64,000 nucleotides of DNA from Arthrobacter sp. ISL-72 (GTDB taxonomy: Bacteria; Actinomycetota; Actinomycetes; Actinomycetales; Micrococcaceae): positions 62,001 to 126,000 of the forward strand of contig NZ_JAGGPP010000003.1 of NCBI RefSeq assembly GCF_018613755.1, in the 5' to 3' direction. The stretch's first letter is position 1. Every line of letters starts with the position of its first letter. Below, one piece after another: positions 17,484 through 26,504 of the stretch. Below the pieces are notes generated by a model. That model was not told the origin of the DNA and searched no databases. It saw nothing but the letters and a program-made list of their open reading frames with translations. A program made the position numbers and the translations under genes.

Positions 17484-20231
17484 GTGAATGAGGTCAGCAA
17501 TCCGGAAGGGTCCTCGGACGGGTCTTCAGACGGGCTTGTGCTGAATCTTGACCAGGTGGACGCCGGCATGCTCGCCCGGGTTGGTGGCAAGGCCGCCAAT
17601 CTGGGCGAAACCACCGCCGCCGGGCTTCCCGTTCCGCCTGGATTCTGCCTCACCACGGACGCCTACCGCAGCGCCGTTGTGCCCGCAGGGCTGGAGGACG
17701 TGCACCGCGCGCTCGCCGCCACCGGGACGGACGACCTGGAAACCCTGGCCGGGCTGGCCGCGACAGCACGCGAGCTCATCCTCGGCGTCGACATTCCGGA
17801 GGACATTGCCGACGCGGTCCGCGCCTCCTATGCCGCTCTGGGGACCGACGTTCCGGTTGCCGTAAGGTCCTCGGCAACGGCCGAGGACCTTCCCTTCGCG
17901 AGCTTTGCCGGCCAGCAGGATACCTACCTGAACGTTGTGGGCGCAGACGCCGTGCTGGCGGCCGTCCGGAAGTGCTGGGCCTCGCTGTGGACGGACCGCG
18001 CAGTGACCTACCGGGCCACGCACGGCATCAGCCCGTCAACAGTGGCCCTCGCTGTTGTGGTCCAGCGCATGGTGGACGCGTCCGTTGCCGGGGTCCTGTT
18101 CACTGCGAACCCGGTGACCGGCAGGCGCCCTGAGGCCGTCATCGATGCCAGCCCCGGACTGGGCGAGGCAGTGGTCTCCGGAGCAGTGAACCCGGACCAC
18201 TTTGTAGTGGACCGGGCGACCGGGGAAATCCTGGAACGCCGGCCAGGGGACAAGGGCATCGCCATCAGGCCGCTGCCCGGAGGCGGCACAGAGCGGGTCA
18301 ATCTTGCACCGGCTTCCGGCCCCTCTTTGAGTGACTTCCAGGTAAGGACACTGGCATCTTTGGGCAGCCGGGTGGAGCGGCACTACGGGGCGCCGCAGGA
18401 CATTGAGTGGGCCATCGACGGTACGGACAAGGTCTGGCTGACGCAGTCCCGTCCCATCACCACGCTGTACCCCCTTCCGGAGCCCCGTCCCGACCTGCCG
18501 GCAAGGGAGGGCACACGCCTCTACCTGTGTTTCAGCCTGGCCCAGGGGCTCACGCGCCCCCTGACGCCGATGGGCCTGGCAGGCTTCCGCCTGATCACTT
18601 CCTCGGCGGCCCGTGCAGCCGGCTTCGACGTGCCGGATCCCCGCAACGGACCGGCCCCGTACAGGCAGGCAGGGCTGCGCCTCTTCTTCGACCTCACCGC
18701 GGTTATCCGCAGCAGTGTGGGCCGCGCCATTGTGCCCCGGGTCTTCGACGTCATGGAAGCCAGGTCTGCCGCCGTGCTCCGCGGGCTGTTTGCCGATCCC
18801 AGGTTCACCGTCACCATCAAGTCGCCGTGGCGGCTCGTGAAGCACGTTGGCCCGGTCGCGGTCAAGGCCAGGCTCCCCGAATCGCTGCTTCGGGCACTTT
18901 TACGCCCGGAAGCCGCACTCCGGCGTGTGGACGGTTTCGGCGAGCGGCTCAGGGATGCCCTCGTGGTTCCGGCCAACGCCACGGCAACGGAACGGCTGAA
19001 CCATGCCGAACGGATCCTCGGCGAGGAGCTCTTCCCGATCGTCCCGGCCGTGCTGCCGCTGCCGGCCCTGGGTTTCGCGTTATTGGCCTTCGCCGGGAAG
19101 CTGGCCGGTGGCGGCGCCGAACCGGGTGCCCTGCAGGCTGTGCTGCGCGGTCTTCCCAACAACGTGACCACGGAAATGGACCTTGCCCTGTGGCAGCTTG
19201 CCACGGACATCCGCTCCCACCAGGGGGCCGCCGCAGTCTTCGAGGAGCTTTCCCCGGCGGAGCTGGCGCGGCGGTACCGCTCCGGTGAGCTGCCCGACGT
19301 CGTTCAGTCCGGCCTGGCCGGATTCCTTTCGCGGTACGGCCACCGGGCTGTCGCCGAAATCGACCTCGGCATGCCCCGCTGGTCCGATGATCCCGCGCAT
19401 ATCCTCGGAGTCCTGGCGAACTACCTCAAACTCGACGATCCCACCCTGGCTCCGGACCGGCAGTTCGCCAAGGCGGCCCGTGAGGCGGATGCCCGGATCG
19501 AGCAGCTCGTAGCACGGGCGGGGAGCAGGGGCGGTGCGGCGGGCCGGCTCCGCGCGCGGCTGGTGCGGGGCGCACTGCGGCGTACCCGGATGTTTGCCGG
19601 ATTCCGCGAACTGCCGAAGTACCACATCGTCGAAGGCCTGGCGTCCGTGCGGCAACAGCTTGCGGCTGTGGGGGAGGAGCTCGCCGCCGCCGGCCGCATC
19701 AACGACGCCGAAGACATCTTCTTCCTCGATTTTGCCGAAGCACAACGCGGCCTGACCGGGGAACCCATGCAGCGGCTTGTGGCGGAACGCCGGGAAATTT
19801 ACGACGCCGAACTGGGACGCCGGCGAATCCCGCGCGTGCTGCTTTCGGACGGAACTGAACCCGAAGCTGAAGGGATGCGGGCGGCCCGGGCCGGCGACGG
19901 CGCGGCGGCCGGCGTCCTGACCGGCACCCCCGCCTCGGCGGGAACAGTCACCGCCAGGGCCCGCGTGATCATGGACCCGCAGGGCGCGCGGCTGGAACCC
20001 GGTGAAATCCTGGTGGCCCCGTCAACTGATCCAGGCTGGACTCCGCTGTTCCTCACCGCCGGCGGCCTGGTGATGGAAATGGGCGGCCCTAATTCGCACG
20101 GCGCGGTGGTTGCCCGGGAGTACGGCATCCCGGCGGTGGTAGGGGTCCCTGATGCCACTTCCACCATCACGTCCGGCCAGGTCGTCACGCTCGACGGCGG
20201 GGCCGGCACCGTTGTGCCTGCGACGGGCTGA
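17484..20231 (+). CDS. PEP synthase / rifampin phosphotransferase-like enzyme
   Basis: A three-domain phosphotransfer enzyme of 915 aa. The N-terminal ATP-binding domain (about 20-330) has VGGKAANLGE and AVRSSATAEDLPFASFAGQQ; the matching end is DIEWAIDG...LTQSRPIT. A divergent central domain (340-800) is the presumed substrate region. The C-terminal swivelling phosphohistidine domain has GGPNSHGAVVARE with His872. It lacks the C-terminal TIM barrel of true PEP synthase and matches the domain plan of rifampin phosphotransferase, which is about 50 aa shorter. It therefore probably moves phosphate from ATP via His872 to a small molecule, possibly rifamycin, but the central domain gives no proof. 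It starts with GTG behind CAGGAGG. Confidence 0.8.
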   Translation: MNEVSNPEGSSDGSSDGLVLNLDQVDAGMLARVGGKAANLGETTAAGLPVPPGFCLTTDAYRSAVVPAGLEDVHRALAATGTDDLETLAGLAATARELILGVDIPEDIADAVRASYAALGTDVPVAVRSSATAEDLPFASFAGQQDTYLNVVGADAVLAAVRKCWASLWTDRAVTYRATHGISPSTVALAVVVQRMVDASVAGVLFTANPVTGRRPEAVIDASPGLGEAVVSGAVNPDHFVVDRATGEILERRPGDKGIAIRPLPGGGTERVNLAPASGPSLSDFQVRTLASLGSRVERHYGAPQDIEWAIDGTDKVWLTQSRPITTLYPLPEPRPDLPAREGTRLYLCFSLAQGLTRPLTPMGLAGFRLITSSAARAAGFDVPDPRNGPAPYRQAGLRLFFDLTAVIRSSVGRAIVPRVFDVMEARSAAVLRGLFADPRFTVTIKSPWRLVKHVGPVAVKARLPESLLRALLRPEAALRRVDGFGERLRDALVVPANATATERLNHAERILGEELFPIVPAVLPLPALGFALLAFAGKLAGGGAEPGALQAVLRGLPNNVTTEMDLALWQLATDIRSHQGAAAVFEELSPAELARRYRSGELPDVVQSGLAGFLSRYGHRAVAEIDLGMPRWSDDPAHILGVLANYLKLDDPTLAPDRQFAKAAREADARIEQLVARAGSRGGAAGRLRARLVRGALRRTRMFAGFRELPKYHIVEGLASVRQQLAAVGEELAAAGRINDAEDIFFLDFAEAQRGLTGEPMQRLVAERREIYDAELGRRRIPRVLLSDGTEPEAEGMRAARAGDGAAAGVLTGTPASAGTVTARARVIMDPQGARLEPGEILVAPSTDPGWTPLFLTAGGLVMEMGGPNSHGAVVAREYGIPAVVGVPDATSTITSGQVVTLDGGAGTVVPATG

Positions 20232-20359
20232 CGGCCGACTCGGCTGGCACCACAGTGCAGCCCCGGAAGCTGTCCCGGGCGAATTCCGAAGGGGGTGTAC
20301 CGGACAGGTCCGAGGCGTACTCTGGAATCAATAAGCTGCGATGCCGGAGCGGAGTTGTC

Positions 20360-21499
20360 ATGACCAGAAAGTGGTTACGGTGGATGCCCGCCGTGGCCGT
20401 GCCCGCCGTAATTGCCGCCGCTGCCTTGGCCGGGTCGTTGCCCGCGAGCGCCGGCGACCCGTTGCCCGCCAAAACCCCGGCTGAAGTCCTGGCCATGGTG
20501 GCGCAGCACAGTGCTCCGTCCCTCTCCGGGACCCTGGAGCAGACCTCGCAGATCGGGCTTCCCGAGCTGCCTAAGACGGGGCCGTCGTCCGGCGGCGGCG
20601 CTGCCTCCGCCTTGGAGCTGTTGAGCGGCCCGCACACCGCACGGGTCTTCCTGGACGGAACCAGCAACATGCGAATCCAGGTACTGGACCGCCTCGCTGA
20701 ACGCAACGCGGTGAAGAGCGGCGACCAGGTGTGGCTGTATAGCTCCCGGGACAACACTGCCGCCCATCTGACGCTCCCTGCCGGTGCCGGCCACGCCAGG
20801 GATTTCAGCGACTGCAGGCATCCGGCAGCGGGCGCGGACGGTGTCATGCCGACGCCGGAGGCACTGGCCGCGAGGCTGCTGGCTGTCGCTGACCCCACGA
20901 CCGAAGTTTCCGTAGGTCCGGAGATCAACATTGCCGGCCGGGCTGCCTACAACCTGATGGTCACACCACGGACGGAAGGCACGCTGATCGGATCGGCGGC
21001 CATTGCAGTCGACGGCCAGAGCGGCCTGCCGCTCAGCGTTGAACTGAAGGCACGCGGCCAGGAAGAACCGGCCTTCAAGCTGGCGTTCACCAGCCTGTCC
21101 CTCGAAGCGCCCGATGCCTCCCTGTTCGCCTTTACTCCGCCGCCCGGCGCCACCGTTAAGGAAATTGAGGTGCCGGCCCACGGCACGGGAAGCTGGCCCG
21201 GACACGGAACGGAAAAGGGTGTTGTACCTGACTCGCGGGATCCCAATGGCGGGCTCCCGCGGCCTGAGGTGACCGGTACCGGCTGGGAAACCGTGGTTGA
21301 ATTCCCTGCCGGACCGGCGTCAGCGGAAGCCGGTGCGATGGCGTCCGGCGATCCGCTGATTCAGCAGGCCGCTGTTGCGGTGCCGGGCGGGCGGCTGTTC
21401 AGTACCGCCGTCGTGAATGTCCTGTTTACCGATGACGGGCGCGTTTTCGCCGGGTCTGTTCCGGCCGAGCGCCTGCTGACCGCTGCTGCCGCGAGGTGA
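20360..21499 (+). CDS. Exported LolA-like protein
   Basis: At 379 aa it has a clear Sec signal peptide (residues 1-31, cut near SASA-GDP). The mature part resembles the half-barrel LolA/LppX-type fold seen in actinobacterial exported proteins: an early SGTLEQTSQIGLP strand, then TEVSVGPEINIAGRAAYNLMVTPR and AIAVDGQSGLPLSVELKARG. Such proteins bind hydrophobic ligands or sense envelope lipids. Its stop overlaps the GTG of an ABC transporter ATPase, so it is probably the exported partner of that transporter. I chose the ATG at 20360, which begins the basic signal-peptide end (MTRKW); the earlier in-frame start at 20255 adds unlikely residues. No cysteine lipobox. Confidence 0.75.
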   Translation: MTRKWLRWMPAVAVPAVIAAAALAGSLPASAGDPLPAKTPAEVLAMVAQHSAPSLSGTLEQTSQIGLPELPKTGPSSGGGAASALELLSGPHTARVFLDGTSNMRIQVLDRLAERNAVKSGDQVWLYSSRDNTAAHLTLPAGAGHARDFSDCRHPAAGADGVMPTPEALAARLLAVADPTTEVSVGPEINIAGRAAYNLMVTPRTEGTLIGSAAIAVDGQSGLPLSVELKARGQEEPAFKLAFTSLSLEAPDASLFAFTPPPGATVKEIEVPAHGTGSWPGHGTEKGVVPDSRDPNGGLPRPEVTGTGWETVVEFPAGPASAEAGAMASGDPLIQQAAVAVPGGRLFSTAVVNVLFTDDGRVFAGSVPAERLLTAAAAR

Positions 21500-22479
21500 C
21501 AGCCGCGGGCCGGGGCGCAGAGCTCGCCATTGAGACGCACGGCCTGAGCAAGCGGTTCGGCCATCAGTTGGCTGTGGACGGCGTGAACCTTTCCGTTCCG
21601 AGTGGGTCCGTCTTTGGGTTCCTGGGTCCGAACGGCTCCGGTAAAACCACCACCATCCGCATGATGCTGGGTCTCGCGGGGGCCACTGCAGGCTCCGTCA
21701 GTGTGCTGGGGCTCGAGATGCCGGACCGTTTCCACGAGGTCCTGCCCCGGGTGGGTGCGCTGGTGGAAGGTCCGGCGTTCTATCCGTTCCTGTCAGGGGA
21801 AGCCAATCTTCGACGCCTGGACGCCGCGGATCCGCACGCATCCTCGTCCACCCGGCGTGCCCGCGTGGGGACAGCACTGGAACGTGTCGGTTTGACGCAC
21901 GCGGCCGGGAAGAAGGTCCGCGCGTATTCACTGGGCATGAAGCAGCGCCTGGGCATTGCCAACGCACTCCTCTCGCCCCGGGAACTGCTGGTGCTCGATG
22001 AGCCGACCAACGGCCTGGACCCGCAGGGCACCCGTGAAGTGCGTTCCCTTGTCCGTTCGCTCGCTGCCGACGGCGCCACCGTTTTTGTCTCCAGCCACCT
22101 GCTGGCCGAAGTTGAGCAGATCTGCACGCATGCGGCCGTGATGAGCGCGGGCAGGCTGGTGGCGCAGGGAACGCTGGCTGAACTGCGCGACGCGGGCAAA
22201 GCCCGGATCCGCCTGGTAACGCCCGACGCCGGATTGGCCGAGGGCGTTTTTGCCAGGCTGGGGATGACTCCCGCGGGAGGACTGAACAACGGTACGCTGG
22301 TGTATTCGGCGTCCGGTGGAGAAACTAACGGGCCGGTTCGTGATGACGTGGCGCCGGAGGCCGTCGTGGCCGCCATGGTGGCGGCGGGCGTTCGCGTCCG
22401 CGGGTTTGCCGTGGAACAGGGGAGCCTGGAGGACCGCTTTGTGGCGCTGACCGGGGAGGGCTTCGACATTGCCCAATAG
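21496..22479 (+). CDS. ABC transporter ATP-binding protein
   Basis: The nucleotide-binding subunit of an exporter-type ABC system (CcmA/DrrA group), 327 aa. It has Walker A GPNGSGKTT near 47, the signature YSLGMKQRLG near 142, Walker B LLVLDEPTNGLDPQG near 162 and the H-loop VSSHLL near 199. The C-terminal 100 residues form the accessory domain common in this group. The start GTG overlaps the preceding stop (GTGA), and the permease gene follows with an 11-base overlap, so the LolA-like protein, ATPase and permease form one translationally coupled unit. Cargo unknown. Confidence 0.92.
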   Translation: MTAAGRGAELAIETHGLSKRFGHQLAVDGVNLSVPSGSVFGFLGPNGSGKTTTIRMMLGLAGATAGSVSVLGLEMPDRFHEVLPRVGALVEGPAFYPFLSGEANLRRLDAADPHASSSTRRARVGTALERVGLTHAAGKKVRAYSLGMKQRLGIANALLSPRELLVLDEPTNGLDPQGTREVRSLVRSLAADGATVFVSSHLLAEVEQICTHAAVMSAGRLVAQGTLAELRDAGKARIRLVTPDAGLAEGVFARLGMTPAGGLNNGTLVYSASGGETNGPVRDDVAPEAVVAAMVAAGVRVRGFAVEQGSLEDRFVALTGEGFDIAQ

Positions 22480-23410
22480 AGATGTGGCCAAGGAAGGTGC
22501 AGCGGGTAAGGCCGCACCCGTCGAGGTCCGCGAAGCAGCAGGGTCGTCGGCAGCAGAGTCGCCGGCCACCGGGCCCATAGACGGAATGCAGCCAGGCAAC
22601 GGGTGGTCGCTGCTGGCCTCCGAACTGAGCGTCCTCTTCCGTCGGCGCCGGACCTGGGCCATGCTGCTGGCCCTCGCCGCCGTGCCGGTGCTGATGGCGG
22701 TCGCCGTCCGGGCTTCCTCGTCCGTACCGCCGGGCCGCGGGCCCGCCTTCCTGGACAGGATCACCCAGAACGGGCTGTTTGTGGGGGTGACGGCGCTCCT
22801 GGTGTGCGTCCCGCTGTTCCTGCCGCTCACGGTGGGAGTGGTGGCCGGCGATACGATCGCCGGCGAAGCCGGTCTGGGAACACTGCGCTATCTGCTCGTG
22901 GCTCCGGCGGGCCGCGTCCGGCTGCTGCTGGTCAAATACGCGGGCGCTGCCGTCTTCTGCATAGTTGGCCCGCTGGTGGTGGCGTTGGCGGGAGCGGGCA
23001 TCGGCTCGGCGCTGTTTCCGGTGGGGCCGGTGACGCTGCTCTCCGGCGACGTGATCGCTCCCGGAGAGGCCCTGGTGCGGCTGGTGCTCGTGGCCGCCTA
23101 CCTGACTGTTTCGCTGTTGGGACTCTCCGCCGTCGGGATGTTCCTGTCCACGCTGACGGACGTTCCGGTGGGGGCAATGGCGGCCACCATTGTGGCGTCG
23201 GTGGTGTCCCAGGTGCTGGGGGAGCTGCCCCAGCTGGAGTGGCTGCACCCCTGGCTGTTCACCCATTACTGGTTCGGATTCGCCGACCTGCTGCGCCAGC
23301 CGGTTGCCTGGGATTCCTTTGGCAGCAATGCGCTGCTGCAGGCCGGGTACATCGCCGTCTTCGGGGCGCTTGCTTACGGCCGTTTCGTCACGAAGGACAT
23401 TCTGTCCTGA
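22469..23410 (+). CDS. ABC transporter permease (ABC-2 type)
   Basis: At 313 aa it has about six membrane segments (residues about 62-82, 100-125, 150-180, 200-230, 245-270, 290-305) after a 45-residue Ala/Gly-rich cytoplasmic tail. VAGDTIAGEAGLGTLRYLLVAPAGR is typical of the loop that contacts the ATPase in ABC-2 permeases. The likely start is TTG at 22469, eight bases after GGGGAGGG and inside the ATPase gene; GTG at 22484 is an alternative. It partners with the preceding ATPase and the exported LolA-like protein, perhaps to move a lipid, peptide or drug. Confidence 0.85.
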   Translation: MPNRDVAKEGAAGKAAPVEVREAAGSSAAESPATGPIDGMQPGNGWSLLASELSVLFRRRRTWAMLLALAAVPVLMAVAVRASSSVPPGRGPAFLDRITQNGLFVGVTALLVCVPLFLPLTVGVVAGDTIAGEAGLGTLRYLLVAPAGRVRLLLVKYAGAAVFCIVGPLVVALAGAGIGSALFPVGPVTLLSGDVIAPGEALVRLVLVAAYLTVSLLGLSAVGMFLSTLTDVPVGAMAATIVASVVSQVLGELPQLEWLHPWLFTHYWFGFADLLRQPVAWDSFGSNALLQAGYIAVFGALAYGRFVTKDILS

Positions 23411-23461
23411 CTGCCGCGGTGTCCTGCCTGCCGTGGTTTAGTGGCGGGAACGGCAGCCGGT

Positions 23462-24904
23462 CTAGTACCGGGCCGCCGTCGGGTGCAGCTGCATTCCGGC
23501 CATCCAGGACAAATCCGTCACGGTGATGCCGTCCTCCGGGTTGAGGCCCTGGACCACGCGTCCGCCGCCGAGGTAGATCGCCACGTGATAAAAGTCGGGG
23601 GCCGACCCCCAGACCAGGAGGTCACCGGGCTGCGCCTGGGAGAGAGGCACGTGCACGGGTGCCTGGGCATACTGCTGGGCTGCCGTGCGGGGAAGATACT
23701 TGCCGGCGGCGCCGAAGGCGTTCTGCACCAGGCCGGAGCAGTCGAAGCCAAGCGGGCCGGAACCGCCGTATTTGTAGAAGTACGGCGAACCGACTTTGCT
23801 CAGTGCCACCGAAATGGCGGTCTGGTTCGACCCGCCGGGGGAAGGAGCAGGAACCGGGGCAGGGGCCGGAGCCGGGGCTGCCGGCGGAGGGGTTACTGGC
23901 TGTGGTTCCGCGGGAGCGGGCTCAACAGGCGGGGCAGTCTGCGCAGGAGGAGCCGGAGCGGGCGGGGCTGGATTTTGTGGTGCCGGGGCAGCAGGTGCCG
24001 GCGCCGCGGGGGCGGCGGGCGCCGCCGGGGCGGCCGGGGTTTGGTCGGCGGCGCCGTCCTGCGCGGCGGCCTGGGCAGGCTGGGATGTTGCCGCGGTGAC
24101 TGCCGCCAACCGTTCCTGGGCGCGCTGTCGGTCCAGGGCGTCCACCCGGGCGGACTCGAGCGCCACGGTCGTGTTCTTGAGGTTCGCGAGCTGGTCCACC
24201 AGCACTGTCCGCTGGGACTTCGCTTCGGACGCTGCCTTCGCCCGGGCGGCGTTGGCGCGTTCGGCTTCAGCCTTGCGGTCTTCAGCGGCCTTGGCGGCGT
24301 CATCGGCGGCCCGGTTGGCGTCGTCCGCGGCGGCCGTCAGCGACTTGGCAGCTGAGGCGGCGTTGTCGGCTGCCTCAAACGCCCGGCTACGGCCGGCGGA
24401 GATGGCTTCAAGGGTGGCAGCCTGCTGCAGTGCTTCACCCTTTCCGCTGACGAAGGTGCTCAGGGTTGGGTTGAGTCCGCCGTTGCGGTACAGATCTCCG
24501 GCTAGCTGTCCCACCTGCTTGCGGGTCTTCGCCTGTTCCGCCTCGGCAGAAGCGGCCCTCGCAGAGGCAAGCGTGGCTGCATCCCGCCGGATTTCGAGGG
24601 TGACCAGGGCATCGCCATAGGCATTGTTGGTCTGCATGGCAGCAGCGAAGCTTGCCTCCTGGGCTGCGGCGGCGTCGGCCAGGATCCGATCGATCCTGGC
24701 CACTTGGTCCGCCGTCGCGCTTTCACTGGCCTTGGCAGCAGCTATCTCTTCCGGCGACGGAATCTCCGGTGAGCCCGGGAAACTGATCGCGGGCGCCGTT
24801 GCACGGGGAAGCGGTGCCGCCTGGGCAGGAAGGACCAGGGATCCGAGGAGTACGACGGCGGTGCACAGCACTGCCGCATTGCGGCCGGATCCTGGCAAAC
24901 CCAT
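23462..24904 (-). CDS. NlpC/P60 family cell-wall endopeptidase
   Basis: A secreted peptidoglycan hydrolase of about 480 aa. It has a signal peptide (about 1-31, AQA cut), a long coiled-coil region rich in Ala, Glu and Lys (50-290) and a Pro/Ala linker (310-375). The NlpC/P60 domain (385-480) holds the catalytic Cys in GFDCSGL and His in FYHVAIYLGGG; the family architecture is like RipA. The start is set at ATG 24904, behind GCGAGGTTT; an upstream frame to 24994 lacks a ribosome site. The coiled coil suggests regulation by an FtsEX-like or autoinhibitory partner, by family analogy. The 210-bp leader was checked for a cyclic-di-AMP riboswitch and none was evident. Confidence 0.9.
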   Translation of the reverse strand: MGLPGSGRNAAVLCTAVVLLGSLVLPAQAAPLPRATAPAISFPGSPEIPSPEEIAAAKASESATADQVARIDRILADAAAAQEASFAAAMQTNNAYGDALVTLEIRRDAATLASARAASAEAEQAKTRKQVGQLAGDLYRNGGLNPTLSTFVSGKGEALQQAATLEAISAGRSRAFEAADNAASAAKSLTAAADDANRAADDAAKAAEDRKAEAERANAARAKAASEAKSQRTVLVDQLANLKNTTVALESARVDALDRQRAQERLAAVTAATSQPAQAAAQDGAADQTPAAPAAPAAPAAPAPAAPAPQNPAPPAPAPPAQTAPPVEPAPAEPQPVTPPPAAPAPAPAPVPAPSPGGSNQTAISVALSKVGSPYFYKYGGSGPLGFDCSGLVQNAFGAAGKYLPRTAAQQYAQAPVHVPLSQAQPGDLLVWGSAPDFYHVAIYLGGGRVVQGLNPEDGITVTDLSWMAGMQLHPTAARY

Positions 24905-25116
24905 CAATAAACCTCGCAGCAGTCGGGCTGGAATGAGCGAGGAGTTTGAATTTTTCACACGGAATGCCCCGCTGCGGGAAGACCCAGCGCACACGAGGCT
25001 ACGTGACCCGAAGCAACATTGGCAACACTAGTCACATCAATAACATAAACAACAACACTGTGATTCCGTTGATTGACGTCCGCGTGTCGGGGGTTTGGTT
25101 CAACTTACTGGCGCGC

Positions 25117-26049
25117 TCAGGCGTGCTGGTGGGACTCGTGCTCCGAGTGGCTCTCGGGCTCCAACTGGAAGGTGCAGTGCTCGGTGTCGAAGTGTGAGCC
25201 CAGGCAGGTGGTGAGCTTGTCCAGCACCTGGTCCGCTCCGCGGGCGCTCAGGACCTCGTCTTCCACCACCACGTGGGCGGAGAACACGGGCACGCCCGAG
25301 GTGATGGTCCAGATGTGGATGTCGTGCACGGACACCACGCCCGCGACGGACAGGATGTGCTCGCGGATCATTTGGACCTCGACGCCCTTGGGCGTGGCCT
25401 CCAGAAGGACGTCCACCACGTCCCGGAGCAGGTGCCAGGCCCGGGGCAGGATCATCAGTGCGATGACCATGGAGGCAATGGTGTCTGCCGCCCGGAAGCC
25501 CGTCACCATGATCACCACGGCGGCGACGATCACGGCGAAGGAACCCAGCAGGTCCCCGAGTACCTCAAGGTAGGCGCCGCGGACGTTGAGGCTTTCCTTC
25601 TGGGCGCTGCGCAGGATCAGCAGGGAGACCAGGTTGGCCACGGCCCCGAGGACGGCGGCGTAGAGCATGACGTCGGTCTGGACTTCGGGGGCCGAACCGA
25701 TCCGGCGGATCGCTTCGGTGAAGATCACTACCGAGATCACGATGAGCACCAGCGCATTAGCCAGGGCGGCCAGTACCTCTGCGCGCTGGTATCCGTAGGT
25801 GCGCAGGTCGCTCGGAGGCCGGGCAGCGATCCAGGCGGCCAGCAGGGCGATGAACACGCCGGCCGCGTCGGACAGCATGTGTCCGGCGTCGGCGAGCAGC
25901 GCCAGGGAGCCGGAGATCACGGCGCCGACGATCTGGATCAGGACCACGGCCAGGGTGATGCCGAGGACGGCGATCAGGCGTTGCCGGTGCTTGGCAGTGC
26001 CGGTGGCCGAGGCCATGAGCCCGTGAGAGTGGCTGTGGTCGTGTCCCAT
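25117..26049 (-). CDS. Cation diffusion facilitator transporter (CzcD/ZitB type)
   Basis: A proton-driven metal exporter, probably for zinc or cobalt, 310 aa. His-rich ends (MGHDHSHSHG and ESHSEHESHQHA) suggest metal binding. Six membrane segments lie in 25-210, with the canonical sites HMLSD in segment 2 and EVLGDLLGS in segment 5. The cytoplasmic domain ends with VHDIHIWTITSG. This is a standard member, in contrast to the unusual CDF gene at 4-5 kb. I chose ATG at 26049, which gives the His-rich tail and avoids overlap with the metallopeptidase gene 14 bases upstream. Confidence 0.92.
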   Translation of the reverse strand: MGHDHSHSHGLMASATGTAKHRQRLIAVLGITLAVVLIQIVGAVISGSLALLADAGHMLSDAAGVFIALLAAWIAARPPSDLRTYGYQRAEVLAALANALVLIVISVVIFTEAIRRIGSAPEVQTDVMLYAAVLGAVANLVSLLILRSAQKESLNVRGAYLEVLGDLLGSFAVIVAAVVIMVTGFRAADTIASMVIALMILPRAWHLLRDVVDVLLEATPKGVEVQMIREHILSVAGVVSVHDIHIWTITSGVPVFSAHVVVEDEVLSARGADQVLDKLTTCLGSHFDTEHCTFQLEPESHSEHESHQHA

Positions 26050-26063
26050 GCCTACAAGGCTAA

Positions 26064-26495
26064 CTAGTCCCAGCCGAGTTCGTGCAGCCGTTCGTCGCTG
26101 ATGCCGAAGTGGTGGGCAATCTCGTGCGTCACAGTGACGGCCACTTCGTGGATCACACCTTCCCGGGACGAGCAGATGTCCAGGATGGGCTGGCGGTAGA
26201 TTGTGATGCGGTCCGGCAGGGAACCCGCGCCCCACCAGGAGTCACGCTCCGTCAGCGGCACGCCTTCGTAGAGTCCCAGCAGCACGGTGTCCGGGTCCTC
26301 CCCAGGCTGTGGAACGTAGTCGTCGTCGATGAACACGGCAACGTTGTCCATGGCCCGGGCCACTTCCGGCGGGATGAGGTCCAGGGCGTCGCTGACGGCC
26401 GATTCGAAGTCCTCATCGGTCATGGGGAAGGGCGCGTCGTCGTCGTCCGTCCCGTCCGGGACGATCGGCAGGCCGGGCGGGAGGTTGGCGGGCAT
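26064..26495 (-). CDS. Small zincin-like metallopeptidase family protein
   Basis: A 143-aa cytoplasmic protein of the minimal-zincin family (DUF1025-like). The zinc motif HEIAHHFGI lies near residue 126, preceded by ITIYRQPILDICSSREGVIHEVAVTVTHEIAHH in the usual order and followed by the terminal ERLHELGW. An acidic N-terminal stretch (DGTDDDDAPFPM) is lineage-specific. Members are widespread in actinobacteria; their substrates are unknown. It lies between an EamA transporter (9 bases upstream) and the CDF transporter on the same strand, suggesting one transcript, but no shared function is evident. Confidence 0.85.
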   Translation of the reverse strand: MPANLPPGLPIVPDGTDDDDAPFPMTDEDFESAVSDALDLIPPEVARAMDNVAVFIDDDYVPQPGEDPDTVLLGLYEGVPLTERDSWWGAGSLPDRITIYRQPILDICSSREGVIHEVAVTVTHEIAHHFGISDERLHELGWD

Positions 26496-26504
26496 ATCAA
26501 GACT

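Noticed and set aside
25033..25064. CRP/GlxR site between TCACA and TGTGA
   Set aside because: The half-sites are in the wrong order and spacing (TCACA...TGTGA over 32 bases) compared with TGTGA-N6-TCACA.
24905..25116. Cyclic-di-AMP riboswitch in the leader of the NlpC/P60 gene
   Set aside because: Such leaders are common for actinobacterial cell-wall hydrolases, but I could not find the conserved core blocks; the region is A/T-rich with no convincing paired arrangement.
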